A DNA stretch of 8,228 bases from a bacterium (GCA_030432015.1 JAUIHJ010000366.1:1-8228); one strand, 5' to 3'; shown: positions 1-7,393, counted from the first letter of the stretch. Notes: a model not told the origin generated them from the sequence alone. Translations and numbers: made by a program.

Positions 1-3000
1 CAAAGCGACCGACACCGCCGCACCGCCTGGATTTCCAGCCGCCGTCGTATCCCAATGAACTGTGGACGATGGTCCGCCGGTGAGGGTCACCGCGCCACCA
101 AACGTGATGGCGTCACCGCTGGTGAAAATGTCGGCGGCGGTCTCGACGTTGCCTCCGGCCTGGGCAAACGCGCCATCCAGTTGCATATTCGCGCGGTCAC
201 TGATTCGCAAGAGTCCCGCCTGCGCGATTGTGACCGCCCCCTCCCCAACGGTCTTGAGAGGAGCATTCAACGTTACGTTGGTCCCAGTCAGCGCGATTCC
301 TGCCGCCCCGGTCGTCTCCATCGCGCCGTTGAAGACCGTCGTACCTGTACCGGCATGTTGTGCGAAACTTGCCGCGGAGATCGCTTGTTCAAACGTGATG
401 TTCCTGGCGGACTCGAGCTGCAGTTGACCGAGTGAATTGGTATCGCCGATCGTCGCTGCAAAGAAGCCGTCGCCAGTCGCCAGGTCAATCTTGAGATTGT
501 TGGCTTCACCCGCTTGGCTCTCTGCCGCCGCGGCGTCTGTAAACCGCAGATCGCCGCCGTTCGTTGCAATCGCCAAGTCCGAGGCAATGGTCACTGGCCC
601 GTTGAAGCGAATGTCATCGCCGCTGGTCAACAGGGTCAGCGGTGGCGTCCCTTCGGCACCGGCGTTGAATACAATCCCCGCCGTGATGACGTTGTTGGCC
701 GAGTTGCCAGCCCCCAGGTCGATGCTGCCGTCGGTCGCCACCAGTGAAACGGGGCCGACACCGCCTGTGGTCGCCAGGTCCCCGCCACCGAAAATAACAC
801 CCCCCGCAGCACTCTCGACAACGAGCTGATTGAGGCGTTGCGATTCGCCGAGGTTCGAGTTGAACACGACCTGCCCACGTCCGGCCGCCAGCGTCACACT
901 GTTTCGCTCGACGTTCGTCCCCGATTCGGGTCCATCGCTGCTGTCAATCGGCGAACCGCTGGTAAAGACCACGTTGCCGCCCCCGGCCCCCGTTTCGAAA
1001 CGTGCGTCACTCTGCAGATTCACAGCCCCGTTGAGCCGAATGTCCTGGCTGTCGGTCGTCAACGTGACCGTAATCGAGCCACCATTGACGTCGATGCCCG
1101 CCCCTCCGATCACATTGGCCCCGCTCCCAATGTCGATGCCACGCCCGGCACGGACGATGTTAACCGGCCCGGAACCGCCGGAATCGAGCACCCCTGCGGA
1201 TGCGCCGCCGAACGATACGCCACTACCGGCCCGAGTGACAATCAGACTACCCAGCGACGCGGTTGCACCGAGATCCTGATTGAAAGCGACTCGACCAGTT
1301 CCCGCGTCAAGCAACAGGTCGCTGATTCGCCCAGTGGCAGAATCGACCGATGCGTCGTGTGTGAACGTGATATCACCGCCCCCGTCGCCCGTTTCCAACC
1401 GCGCATGATTGGCCAACGTCACGCGGCCATTGAAACGGATGTCGCGATCGACGGTCGAAATCGTGAGCCCACCGACCGCGCCTCCCGTAAACACAATGCC
1501 GGCCCCGTCGACCACCGTCGAACCGACACCGACATCAAGTGGTCCCATCAGACGCACAACGTCAACTGGGCCGACCCCACCGGTCCCCGGAATCTCGGTT
1601 ATCGCTTCACCGAACAGCACGCCGCCATCGGCACGGACGACGGTCAATGCGCCAAGCATCGCCTCGTCCCCCAAGCCTGCATCACCGATCTCTTCGTTGA
1701 AACGAACGGTACCACCGCCGGCATTCAGCCGCAGATTGTTCCCTTCGTTCGCGGCACTCACGATCGGCGTGTCGTTGGTAAAAACCAAGTCACCTGCACC
1801 CGAACCGGTTGCCAGCGAGACGCTCGACGCCAGCGTTAGTCGCCCGTTGATCCGCAGGTCCGTGCCAGTCGTTTCCACGGCCAGAGTGCCAGCGCCTCCA
1901 TTAAGGACCACGCCCGAGCCCAGAATCCGTTTGCTGCCAACTCCGACATCAACTCCACCTGCGGCGCGAATCAGCTCAACCGGCCCACGACCGCCGTCAC
2001 CCGTTCGGCTGTCCGCCTCCCCGAACGTCACCCCCGCGTCGGCCTGGACGATGTGCAACCGCCCGAGCGGCGTGGCCGCACCAAGGTTCGCATTAAAAAA
2101 CACGCCGCCGCGACCGGCATTAAGGATCAGGTCGTTCCGCTCATTCGCCTGGCTATCGATCGGCGCATCGACAGTGAAGATCACAGCGCCGGCGTTCGAG
2201 CCGGTGTCGATCTGGACGTGGCTGTCGAGCGTCACCTGCCCGTTCATACGAACCTGGTCGCCCGTGGTATTTATCACCAGTGTGTTGCCGTCGCCCGCAT
2301 TGAAAACGACGCCGCCGAGCACATTTGAACCGACCCCCAAATCGATCGGCCCCGTGCTGCGAATTTGATCGATCCCCGCATTTTCGCCAAACGAAACGCC
2401 GTTCCCCGCATCTAATACCGACAACCCATTCAAGGCCACACTGCCTCCGACGTTGCCACCAAACGCGATGCGGCCCTGATTCGCGTTCAAATCCAGTGCA
2501 AATGGTCCGTCCACGGTGCTTTCGAAAAAAATCCCGGTCGGCCCGTCGTCGCTGAGCGATACGTTCGCCATTAATTGCACCGGATCATTAAACACCAGCG
2601 TCCCGCCGCTGGCGGACATGTCCGCAGCGATCTGCGTAATGCCTGCTGCGTCGGTGAACAGCCGATCAATCGGACGCTGGCCGCCGACCGCGGAGTTGAA
2701 ACGCGTCGCTGCAGTCGCATTGACCGTTAACGCTGAACCGGTCGCGTTGTCTCCGTCATCGTCCACTCGACCGGCAAAGACAACATTCGTTCCCGTCAGC
2801 GTGACGTCATTGGTCAGGACGATATCGGCGCCGAATTCGAGGTCCGCATTGGACGTCACGTCTTCACCGAGTTGAAGCGTTTCAAGTGATGCATCAACCT
2901 TTACTCCGTCAACAGGCGAGAGCGCAACATCGAACTGCACTCGCTGGCCCGCCGCGGCGTCACCTCGGACAGAAACCGCTTGCACGTCGCCAGGTCGGAC

Positions 3001-3285
3001 GTCGATCGGGATGCCACTCTCGTTTCGAATGTCGACGACGGCATCGTTGGCGTCGGTAATGAAGAGATTGCCATTCTGCGTACTGACGGTGGCCCCGCTG
3101 TCGGCGCCCGTTAACTGCAAACTGAGTTCGCCAACACTGGAAAACACGGCCGTGGCGTCGAGCACACGTCGTTCCTCAAGGCGCCGCAGGGAAAGCCGAA
3201 CCGGTTCCATCAATCGCTCACGCGCAGCGTCCTGGCGTCGTTTTCGGCGAACGGGATTTCGTCTTGGCCATCCGGGCAGTCGCAT
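1..3285 (-). CDS. Giant repeat-containing surface/adhesin-like protein with LEPR-xLL-like N-terminus (3' end beyond window)
   Basis: The minus-strand frame is open from ATG at 3285 to the window edge, 1095 codons with no stop, so this is the N-terminal part of a very large protein. The start is supported by AAGGA (minus strand, 3299-3295) 9 nt upstream and an in-frame TAA just before it. Residues 1-35 are very basic; residues 36-44 read LEERRVLDA, close to the LEPR-xLL signature seen at the N-termini of giant planctomycete proteins. There is no classical signal peptide. Residues ~45-260 are Asp/Gly/Val/Thr-rich, followed by repeats of 122-141 residues from ~261 onward, with recurring short motifs such as FNxxLG, VxFGE, GPVxLVRA, DxGxGSxV, DIRFNGxVTL and GGDxxFTxxxPIDS. 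This alternation of short strands and Gly/Asn/Asp turns suggests a beta-solenoid, and a role at the cell surface is inferred. The ligand is unknown. An internal ATG at 3210 is the alternative start but lacks as good a ribosome-binding site. Confidence 0.88.
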   Translation of the reverse strand, partial: MRLPGWPRRNPVRRKRRQDAARERLMEPVRLSLRRLEERRVLDATAVFSSVGELSLQLTGADSGATVSTQNGNLFITDANDAVVDIRNESGIPIDVRPGDVQAVSVRGDAAAGQRVQFDVALSPVDGVKVDASLETLQLGEDVTSNADLEFGADIVLTNDVTLTGTNVVFAGRVDDDGDNATGSALTVNATAATRFNSAVGGQRPIDRLFTDAAGITQIAADMSASGGTLVFNDPVQLMANVSLSDDGPTGIFFESTVDGPFALDLNANQGRIAFGGNVGGSVALNGLSVLDAGNGVSFGENAGIDQIRSTGPIDLGVGSNVLGGVVFNAGDGNTLVINTTGDQVRMNGQVTLDSHVQIDTGSNAGAVIFTVDAPIDSQANERNDLILNAGRGGVFFNANLGAATPLGRLHIVQADAGVTFGEADSRTGDGGRGPVELIRAAGGVDVGVGSKRILGSGVVLNGGAGTLAVETTGTDLRINGRLTLASSVSLATGSGAGDLVFTNDTPIVSAANEGNNLRLNAGGGTVRFNEEIGDAGLGDEAMLGALTVVRADGGVLFGEAITEIPGTGGVGPVDVVRLMGPLDVGVGSTVVDGAGIVFTGGAVGGLTISTVDRDIRFNGRVTLANHARLETGDGGGDITFTHDASVDSATGRISDLLLDAGTGRVAFNQDLGATASLGSLIVTRAGSGVSFGGASAGVLDSGGSGPVNIVRAGRGIDIGSGANVIGGAGIDVNGGSITVTLTTDSQDIRLNGAVNLQSDARFETGAGGGNVVFTSGSPIDSSDGPESGTNVERNSVTLAAGRGQVVFNSNLGESQRLNQLVVESAAGGVIFGGGDLATTGGVGPVSLVATDGSIDLGAGNSANNVITAGIVFNAGAEGTPPLTLLTSGDDIRFNGPVTIASDLAIATNGGDLRFTDAAAAESQAGEANNLKIDLATGDGFFAATIGDTNSLGQLQLESARNITFEQAISAASFAQHAGTGTTVFNGAMETTGAAGIALTGTNVTLNAPLKTVGEGAVTIAQAGLLRISDRANMQLDGAFAQAGGNVETAADIFTSGDAITFGGAVTLTGGPSSTVHWDTTAAGNPGGAAVSVAL
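504..2505 (-). repeat. Five ~130-codon tandem repeats inside the giant gene
   Basis: By translated sequence, repeat units begin at 2505, 2139, 1743, 1329 and 906 and give way at 504 to a divergent sixth unit (residues 261, 383, 515, 653, 794 and 928). Unit lengths are 122, 132, 138, 141 and 134 residues. Each unit opens with an NxLxLNAGxGxVxFN-like strand pair, has a central FGE/FGG and GPVxLVRA segment, then DIRFNGxVTL, and closes with a GGxxxFTxxxPIDS-like segment. The units are diverged rather than recently duplicated: motif positions are conserved but the intervening residues vary. From about residue 928 the pattern loosens into a filamentous-haemagglutinin-like strand pattern. Confidence 0.85.
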
Positions 3286-3414
3286 CAGCGAGCGTCCTTG
3301 TGATTAGATGTCCGTGCTGGCAGTAAGATCGAATCAAGACCGCAACGCTGGGCAAAGCGATCCGCCGCGTCAAGCGATCCACCCTAGCTTCCAGAACGGT
3401 CATTCGGATTTTGC

Positions 3415-3442
3415 GTAACTACCTATTATCGTTGGTAGTTAC
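3415..3442. promoter_or_regulatory. Perfect 9-bp inverted repeat around the -10 box; candidate operator
   Basis: GTAACTACC (3415-3423) and its exact reverse complement GGTAGTTAC (3434-3442) are separated by 10 bp that contain the GATAAT -10 element of the minus-strand promoter. One arm lies in the -35/-10 spacer and the other over the predicted start site, a position where a dimeric repressor would block RNA polymerase. Neither strand has a following T-run, so a terminator is unlikely. No regulator gene is adjacent; the binding protein is unknown. Confidence 0.45.
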
Positions 3443-3452
3443 AAATCGTCAA
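3425..3452 (-). promoter_or_regulatory. Sigma70-like promoter for the giant gene
   Basis: On the minus strand, TTGACG (3452-3447) is followed by a 16-nt spacer and GATAAT (3430-3425); each hexamer matches the consensus in five of six positions. Transcription would start near 3418 and leave a leader of roughly 130 nt before the ATG at 3285. No comparably good pair was seen on the plus strand here. Planctomycete promoters are less well defined than enterobacterial ones, so this is a sequence match, not a proven start site. Confidence 0.5.
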
Positions 3453-3763
3453 ACAATGCGCAAAAGCAGACCCTCGCGACGTCGAGCGGCTTGCCGATGG
3501 CAACCGAGTCGCCGCGACGCTCGCATTGCCACGATTCTCCGCTCGATCCCCCGCGCTTTCGGCAAAACTGCGACCAGCTACCGCCCGCCAGCAGGACAGC
3601 GATCAGGGGAACGGCACGACCCTCCGCGACCCCTCGAGATGGGGGATTTCAGCTGGTTTTCGGCGTGAAAGCCGCCTGTTCAGATGGCGTGGCGTGCGGC
3701 GCAGAATCACGACCATTCATTTAGACTAGGGGAGCCGTGGCGGTTCAGACCGGGCAACATGCT
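3453..3763. other. Non-coding spacer upstream of the exporter
   Basis: This stretch has short overlapping reading frames in several frames but none with a plausible start site, signal or recognisable protein composition. No tRNA, terminator or convincing promoter was seen. It probably contains the exporter promoter, which I could not place. Confidence 0.5.
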
Positions 3764-3775
3764 TCCTGATCAGGA
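3764..3775. promoter_or_regulatory. 12-bp palindrome overlapping the exporter ribosome-binding site
   Basis: TCCTGATCAGGA is a perfect palindrome and its right half runs into the AGGAGA Shine-Dalgarno sequence (3772-3777) of the LysE-type gene. In RNA it could fold only as a 4-bp stem with a 4-nt loop, so any effect on translation would be weak; it could also be a small DNA operator or chance. Confidence 0.25.
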
Positions 3776-3785
3776 GAAGAATTGA

Positions 3786-4427
3786 GTGCATTTCGGGCAA
3801 TTCCTCGGCTTTGCTGCGGTCAGCCTGGCGCTGGCGTTGGTCCCCGGCCCCAGTTGGATCTACGTCATTTCGACGACCGTTAGCCGTCATCATCGAGCTG
3901 GCTTGATGGCCGTTCTGGGCAATGCCACCGGCATCATCTGCCACGTCCTGGCCGTCGCCCTGGGGCTGTCCGCCGTTCTCAGTTACTCGACACCGGTCTA
4001 CGTCACCGTCAAATGGCTAGGTGCTTTTTATTTGCTCTATCTCGGCATCCGCACGATGTGGCAACCTGCGGTAACCCATCATCCCAGGAGCCCTGGCGAG
4101 GCGAACGAACCGTCCGTCGCATCGATGTGGCGCGTCTTTGGTCATGGCGTGCTTGTGAATTTGCTCAATCCCAAGGTGGCACTGGTGATGCTCGCGCTGC
4201 TGCCACAGTTCACCGACCCGGCGGTCGGATGGGTGCCTGGACAGATCTTCGTAATCGGCCTGACCCATGCCCTGATCGCCAGCGTAGTGCTGGTAACGAT
4301 CGTCTTCGTCGCGGCAGGCACGGCGACGCGACTCCGTGACGCACCTCGCCTGGGACGCGGCTTGCGGATTGTGGCGGGCCTGATGCTGGTCGGCGTCGGC
4401 TTGCGGTTGGCGCTCAGCAGGGCGTAA
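3786..4427 (+). CDS. LysE/RhtB-family amino-acid exporter
   Basis: This 213-residue, strongly hydrophobic inner-membrane protein has the length and layout of the LysE/RhtB family, which exports amino acids or related small molecules using the membrane gradient. Family marks are the LVPGPSWIYV segment with PGP at 20-22 in the first helix, a Gly-rich stretch at 39-49 (GLMAVLGNATG), a helix ending WLGAFYLLYLGIRTMW (77-92), a polar loop at ~93-113 and NLLNPKVALVMLALLPQF (125-142). About six membrane segments can be drawn. The start is GTG at 3786: an in-frame TGA lies immediately upstream, and AGGAGA sits 8 nt before it. The gene stands alone, divergent from the giant gene. The substrate (homoserine, threonine, lysine or other) cannot be told from sequence, so no symbol is given. 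Confidence 0.92.
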   Translation: MHFGQFLGFAAVSLALALVPGPSWIYVISTTVSRHHRAGLMAVLGNATGIICHVLAVALGLSAVLSYSTPVYVTVKWLGAFYLLYLGIRTMWQPAVTHHPRSPGEANEPSVASMWRVFGHGVLVNLLNPKVALVMLALLPQFTDPAVGWVPGQIFVIGLTHALIASVVLVTIVFVAAGTATRLRDAPRLGRGLRIVAGLMLVGVGLRLALSRA

Positions 4428-4738
4428 GGCGGTTTGCGCCGATTATGCCGATTCTACGGGGTGTACCGCGTAACGCATCTCGAATGGACCCAGGATTTGT
4501 GCTGGCTGCGACGAACATCGTGACGAAAGCACCTATTGCCGAATCAAGTGTCGATTCGGAGTTTCGATTTGGGACCAGCCCCGACAAGCGACGTGCCGCC
4601 GCGTGTGGATCGGCATCGCCGACTTGCCGCCACCGGCGAAGCGACCGCTGTCATGCCTCGCCGTTGCATTTCAGTGCGTCACTGCCAGCGGGCGCGGCGG
4701 CTGACCCGCAACCCGAGCACACTCCAGTGAGAGTTCCC
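4428..4738 (+). other. Spacer after the exporter, no recognisable gene
   Basis: Just after the exporter stop a short GGCG-GTTTG-CGCC dyad (4-bp stem) occurs without a T-run, too weak to call a terminator. The frame of the following small secreted protein stays open through this region as far back as an ATG at 4445, but the peptide it would add is Arg/Ser/Pro/Ala-rich and unlike a folded domain, so I treat it as non-coding. Confidence 0.45.
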
Positions 4739-5068
4739 ATGCCGCAAGTTGATCGCACCTGCAGCCCCGACTGCCCCTCACCCACCAAGCGGTCGCGACG
4801 GCGGCTGTTGCGTCTGGCAACGAAAGTTGCGTTCTACGCGATCACCGTAGCATGCTTACTGGCAGCTCAGCCTTTCCCCGCATCTGCCGATGCCGGTGGT
4901 TCGTCGAGGCTCGACGTGATCACCAAGCATCGCCCTGACAAGCCAAGCGCGGCATCCCGCTTTCGCCGCGGCGCTGGCGGACGACTCGACCGCACCAGGT
5001 CGTTCGTCCCACGTGCGCCGCGGCCATCTTCGCGAGTCGGTGGCGCCAAGCCGTTGCCGCTCGCGTAG
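4739..5068 (+). CDS. Small putative secreted protein, function unknown
   Basis: From ATG 4739 the frame gives 109 residues. Residues 17-29 are basic (TKRSRRRLLRLATK region), 30-46 form a hydrophobic core (VAFYAITVACLLAAQPF), and PASADA at 47-52 offers a signal-peptidase site after Ala50 or Ala52. The mature ~57 residues are Arg/Ser/Pro/Gly-rich with no recognised domain. A weak purine-rich stretch (GTGAGAG, 4727-4733) ends 5 nt before the start. A longer version from ATG 4445 (207 residues) is possible, but it would bury the signal peptide in the middle. The export signal is the main reason to believe the gene; the low-complexity tail and GC-rich frame mean chance opening cannot be excluded. 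It is convergent with the beta-barrel gene across the repeat cluster. Confidence 0.4.
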   Translation: MPQVDRTCSPDCPSPTKRSRRRLLRLATKVAFYAITVACLLAAQPFPASADAGGSSRLDVITKHRPDKPSAASRFRRGAGGRLDRTRSFVPRAPRPSSRVGGAKPLPLA

Positions 5069-5187
5069 CAAGCAACGAAGCGCACTGAGATAGGCAGCCA
5101 CATCCCGACCGTCGCCCCCAGGCCGCGTCGTGCTGTCACTGAATCCAGAGCATTGGCGTAGGCCAGGCAAGAGCGAGCAAAAAGCTT

Positions 5188-5640
5188 GAGTCGGGGGCGG
5201 CTCGAGTCGCAACTCGAGTCGGGGGCCACCCAACAACTGGGAGGGCGAGTCGGGGCCACCCAACAACAACGAGTCGGGGGCCACCCAACAACTGGCGTTT
5301 GAACCAGAGGTGCCTCAAAAGTTGGCTGTCCCCTTTGGCCACGCCGCTTATCCGCCGGGTGCGTGAGAAATGCGGGCTAGCGGAGAATTTTCGTGATCTT
5401 GGGAGACCCGCGGTCGGACGTTCCGACGAGGTCAGAGACCTTCGCCGAACAGGAGCAGACCGAGTCGGGGACAGCCAGCAACTGACGTCGGAACCAGAGG
5501 AGCCTCAAAAGTTGGCTGTCCACTCTTGCCTCACTCAAAAGTTGGCTGTCCCCTTTGGTCACCAGAGGTGCCTCAAAAGTTGGCTGTCCCCTTTAGCCTG
5601 CTCAAAAGTTGGCTGTCCCCTTTAGCCTCCCCTTTGGCCG
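5188..5640. repeat. Repeat cluster A: composite REP/MITE-like element with scattered half-units
   Basis: Three GAGTCGGGG(G)CCACCCAACAAC repeats (5216, 5247, 5271) lead into a ~62-bp semi-palindromic unit (5271-5333). A 112-bp core follows (5340-5451), then a second unit (5462-5523). In the second unit the left arm GGACAGCCA (5469-5477) is the exact inverse of TGGCTGTCC (5513-5521). Right half-units CTCAAAAGTTGGCTGTCC recur at 5314, 5504, 5534, 5572 and 5601, mostly followed by CCTTT. No frame in it is shared with the second cluster, so it is read as non-coding. It lies between two convergent genes. The motif style recalls REP sequences served by RAYT (IS200-like) transposases, but no such gene is in the window. 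Confidence 0.8.
5340..5451. repeat. 112-bp dispersed repeat core, copy A
   Basis: By hand alignment this segment matches 7175-7286 without gaps, with 9 differences in 112 positions (about 92%), six of them in the first 40 bp. The 3' half contains three successive triloop hairpins: GGG-AGA-CCC (5401-5409), GTCGGA-CGT-TCCGAC (5413-5427) and AGGTC-AGA-GACCT (5429-5441). No plus-strand frame is open in both copies; a minus-strand frame encoding AKVSDLVGTSDR is shared but has no start or protein context. Confidence 0.85.
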
Positions 5641-5690
5641 TGCCGCTAGTTGCAGGTTAAGCGACTGAGAACGGAAGCTGCGCGTCGGGC

Positions 5691-6719
5691 TTACGGAATG
5701 AGCGAGGTGACAGTGAACAGGAACTGCCACTTGGCCGCCGGACCTTGATGCCAGTCCTCCGGCGTGTAACCGGCCTGCATCGAGATATTGAGTGGATACG
5801 GCTTCGCCTGTTTGAAGACGCGTCCAACTTTGAACGTGAGTGGCATGGCAAAATTGCCGGTATCGGTCTGCCAGTTCCAAACCTGAAACCCATTTCCCAC
5901 GTACCAGTCGTTTGGTAAGAACCGTACGACGATGGGCTGAAATGAAATCGACTTGGCTTCACTCTGCAGCGAAAACGGGGCAATCACAAGACCGCCGACA
6001 AGCCACTTCTTGTCTGCTGATGGCCTGATCACGACTGCCGAAGGTGCAATTTGCCATTCGCGCGAACCGAGTGCAGGATCGGTCGCCGTCGGAAAATTGA
6101 TGGATGGGCCGAACCCCCAAGTCCCCCAGCATTCCTCCTTGACAAAGAGATTCGTGACGAAGATGTCACCCAGGCCACTCGCCGCGTCCACTGAGCCAAC
6201 CGGATCAACGGACGGACCGTAGATCGGTATGGACGGACGCGTGATGAAGCGGTCGAATCCGAACATGCTCTTCTGGATCGGAATGACCGGCAGCAGGTTC
6301 AGATTGTATCCGTGGCCCGTGGCTTCATACGAGTCGGTGGTAAAAAAGTTCTGGATGTTGAATGAAATCAGAGCCGCGGTTGGATCGTTCGCCTTACTCG
6401 TCAAGTCCCCCCCACCATCGCCGCTCGATTGACCACCGCTGCTGCTGGATGAATCATCGGCGTCTTGACCTCTCACGACAAAACCGTCGCGGTCCCATAG
6501 CTGAACTTGGTCGAATTCACCCATGTCAGTCCACGCAGGGTAGTCGGTCGGAAACAGCGTTTCGTCCGACGCGAAAGCCTCCTGTAAAACAGGCATTGTG
6601 CCCCGGTCGAAACGTGATGTAACCACGTGGTTTGCGACTACGTCGAATTGGTCCTGCCCGCTGCAGATGTTGACTAACGATGTAGTGACGAAGAAAAGCA
6701 GTAAGACGATTCGGACCAT
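5691..6719 (-). CDS. Secreted outer-membrane beta-barrel-like protein
   Basis: The 342-residue product begins with a signal peptide: MVRIVLLLFFVTTSLVN, then a likely cleavage around residues 21-22 (CSG/Q). Residues 87-105 form a Ser/Gly/Asp-rich low-complexity linker. From ~110 onward it resembles the outer-membrane proteins often annotated as neuromedin U-like or transporter-like in proteobacteria and planctomycetes. Shared elements are DPTAALISFNIQNFF, YNLNLLPVIPI, FITRPSIPI, SGLGDI (181-186), WGFGPSINFPTATDPALG (201-218), WQIAPSAVV, and a C-terminal WQFLFTVTSLIP strand. Alternating hydrophobic and polar residues fit amphipathic strands. The start is ATG at 6719 with a strong GGAGGG 6 nt upstream. 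It probably sits in the outer membrane; the cargo is unknown. Family assignment rests on remembered motifs, so it is less certain than the secretion signal. The gene lies between two copies of the same repeat element. Confidence 0.85.
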   Translation of the reverse strand: MVRIVLLLFFVTTSLVNICSGQDQFDVVANHVVTSRFDRGTMPVLQEAFASDETLFPTDYPAWTDMGEFDQVQLWDRDGFVVRGQDADDSSSSSGGQSSGDGGGDLTSKANDPTAALISFNIQNFFTTDSYEATGHGYNLNLLPVIPIQKSMFGFDRFITRPSIPIYGPSVDPVGSVDAASGLGDIFVTNLFVKEECWGTWGFGPSINFPTATDPALGSREWQIAPSAVVIRPSADKKWLVGGLVIAPFSLQSEAKSISFQPIVVRFLPNDWYVGNGFQVWNWQTDTGNFAMPLTFKVGRVFKQAKPYPLNISMQAGYTPEDWHQGPAAKWQFLFTVTSLIP

Positions 6720-6731
6720 TGTCGTCCCTCC

Positions 6732-7081
6732 GTGGGATGTCGCGCAAATAGATCGAGGGAGAGGATCGAGTCATATTCAACGGTTTTATCGACAAGACAT
6801 GCAGAATTCTCTCAAGGAAAACGCCTTGTTGGCCACCATCAACTCCGGCGCCGGGATGGCTACGAACATTCTGTGAGTCTTGCGGCGTAGGTGTTAGCGT
6901 GCGTTTGCAACGGTTATAGCGACCCTGCGGCATAGTACGGGCAACTTCTCGGACGCATGGCGGATCAAAATCGCGGAGACCGTTTCGGCAGAATCCATAG
7001 CCGAGGTGAACTTCAGCGGCACCGATGGTGTTTTACTTCTGAAAGAAATCAGCCAAACCGGTAAACGCAAATTGCGGGGGC
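6732..7081. other. Spacer upstream of the barrel gene, no recognisable gene
   Basis: This should contain the barrel-gene promoter on the minus strand. The best pair is TTGAGA and GATAAA near 6785-6815 with an overlong 19-nt spacer, which I do not consider convincing. A plus-strand frame is open from about 6898 to 7425 and gives a protein-like stretch (AEVNFSGTDGVLLLKEIS) near 7000-7060, but it has no good start before that and runs on through repeat DNA. It could be a worn gene fragment. Confidence 0.4.
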
Positions 7082-7393
7082 GAGTCGGGGAGGCGAGTCG
7101 GGGACACCCATCTGCTGACGTCTGGACGAGCGGTGTCTCAAGAGTTGGCTGTCGCTTTCGTCTTTTTTTCCCATCACGCCGGTTACCCGATGGGTGTGTG
7201 AGAAATGCGGGCTGCCGGAGAATTTTCGTGATCTTGGGAGACCTGCGGTCAGACGTTCCGACGAGGTCAGAGACCTTCGCCGAACAAGTGATGCCAACCG
7301 AGTCGAACAAGAACCAGGGGCACCCAACGCGTTGGGGCCACCCAACGACGTGTGACGGTGTCGGCAGACATGTCTCAAGAGTGGCTGCCACGC
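7082..7393. repeat. Repeat cluster B: second, more degenerate copy of the composite element
   Basis: Two GAGTCGGGG motifs (7082, 7095) lead into a ~60-bp semi-palindromic unit (7095-7154) with the same layout as in cluster A, including the central GACGTC and the right half CTCAAGAGTTGGCTGTC (7137-7153). The 112-bp core follows (7175-7286), then a degraded unit starting at GAGTCG (7300), CACCCAACG repeats near 7321-7350, and a worn right half at 7374-7393. Order and orientation are the same as in cluster A, so the two clusters are direct copies on either side of the barrel gene. More changes in the arms than in the core suggest this copy is older or less constrained. Confidence 0.8.
7175..7286. 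repeat. 112-bp dispersed repeat core, copy B
   Basis: This is the same length as copy A (5340-5451) and in the same orientation, with 9 substitutions. The three triloop hairpins are at 7236-7244, 7248-7262 and 7264-7276. The third is unchanged; the first keeps pairing as a G-U on the plus strand; the second has a mismatch on the plus strand that is a G-U wobble if the minus strand is transcribed. Confidence 0.85.

Noticed and set aside
838..2368. Long plus-strand open frames (838-1839 and 1409-2368)
   Set aside because: They are antisense to the giant minus-strand gene and owe their openness to its GC-rich third positions; their products are Arg/Pro/Ser-rich with no domain, while the minus strand has ordered repeats.
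4428..4446. Rho-independent terminator after the exporter
   Set aside because: Only a 4-bp GGCG/CGCC stem and no following T-run.
4856..5284. Minus-strand frames of 130-142 codons overlapping the small secreted gene and cluster A
   Set aside because: Their N-terminal parts translate repeat DNA (GGPRL-type runs) and the remainder is antisense; no start signal or domain is visible.
5188..5640. CRISPR array
   Set aside because: Repeats are present but spacing is irregular, units are semi-palindromic arms of one element, spacers are not uniform unique sequences, and no cas gene is seen.
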